Below, piece by piece: positions 63,873-64,000 of a DNA stretch of 64,000 bases (positions are counted from its first letter, which is position 1; each line of letters opens with the position of its first letter). A program made the translations under genes and the position numbers. The notes under the pieces are model-generated. The model searched no databases. It was not told the DNA's origin and was given only the letters and a program-made list of their open reading frames with translations. Source of the DNA: Aeromicrobium sp. CnD17-E (GTDB lineage Bacteria > Actinomycetota > Actinomycetes > Propionibacteriales > Nocardioidaceae); NCBI RefSeq assembly GCF_024124745.1, contig NZ_JAMXRU010000003.1:1-64000 (forward strand), written 5' to 3'.

Positions 63873-64000
63873 TGCACCAAGAGCCACCCCGAAAGAGCCC
63901 CGGCGGCTGGCTGTCCAAGAAGATGTCAACCTTGGCACGCGGCGACACTGCACCCGAGATGGCGCTCCGACGGGAGCTCCATCGACGGGGGCTCCGATAC
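63872..64000 (+). CDS. Very short patch repair endonuclease (Vsr), N-terminal part
   Basis: The first 43 codons fit the N-terminus of Vsr mismatch endonucleases: a variable lead, then KKMSTLARGDTAPEMALRRELHRRGLRY, the M...RG.DT.PE..LRR.LH..G.RY signature. Vsr nicks T:G mismatches that arise when 5-methylcytosine deaminates, and is normally encoded beside a C5-cytosine methyltransferase. The ATG overlaps the endonuclease stop in TGATG. The gene runs off the window. Confidence 0.9.
   Translation, partial: MHQEPPRKSPGGWLSKKMSTLARGDTAPEMALRRELHRRGLRY

Overview
The window is a 64 kb stretch of very GC-rich DNA with dense coding, frequent ATGA/GTGA stop-start overlaps and many GTG/TTG starts. The protein content (FCD-type GntR regulators, DUF6318 lipoprotein, actinobacterial S8 and M6 secreted proteases, GH6 glycosidase, BCCT transporter with long C-terminus, RecBCD, FHA/Ser-Thr kinase pair) points to an actinobacterium. 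A member of the Nocardioidaceae such as Aeromicrobium is my best guess, but this is inference from gene style, not proof. I saw no rRNA or tRNA gene, CRISPR array or insertion sequence.

Layout. 1-6.2 kb: end of an APC permease, a MarR-MFS operon, a secreted M6 (immune inhibitor A-type) protease, a CAP-domain protein, a cold-shock protein and a 60-codon small gene. 6.2-12.9 kb: an unusual winged-helix/DUF6884/GIY-YIG-like fusion, thioredoxin plus monooxygenase, an SNF2 helicase and a gluconate permease. 13-15.5 kb: GntR regulator, gluconokinase and a secreted lipase. 15.7-21 kb: a choline-to-glycine-betaine operon (aldehyde dehydrogenase, choline dehydrogenase, BCCT transporter) with a CRP/GlxR-like site upstream. 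21-25.7 kb: BluB-like nitroreductase, PhoD phosphatase, type I phosphodiesterase and GH6 hydrolase. 25.7-30.8 kb: Ser/Thr kinase and FHA protein, Ohr peroxidase behind an OhrR-like operator, and a YtxH/LEA-like protein. 30.9-39.4 kb: recC-recB-recD. 39.5-43.5 kb: a lipoprotein pair of lower GC, a subtilase and two small zinc-ribbon-type proteins.

The most interesting region is 43.5-53.6 kb. A complete iron-siderophore ABC importer (permease, lipoprotein, ATPase) is transcribed divergently from a RiPP operon: two ABC exporter half-transporters, a 38-residue precursor-like peptide ending in a His/Ser/Thr-rich tail, a stem-loop, a fused E1-like/YcaO cyclodehydratase and a second YcaO-like protein. 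A perfect 15-bp Fur-type palindrome lies in the 39-bp divergent promoter. Together this suggests an iron-responsive, ribosomally made, azoline-containing metallophore or a related metal-linked peptide. The function is inferred and untested.

The right end (57.2-64 kb) is a restriction/defence island: a PD-(D/E)XK (DUF4420-type) protein, a Z1-domain ATPase, a MORC/MutL-like GHKL ATPase, a small conserved protein, a putative restriction endonuclease with duplicated N-terminal modules, and the start of a Vsr endonuclease. A broken helicase gene marks its left edge, and a doubly damaged DUF4352 gene lies nearby.
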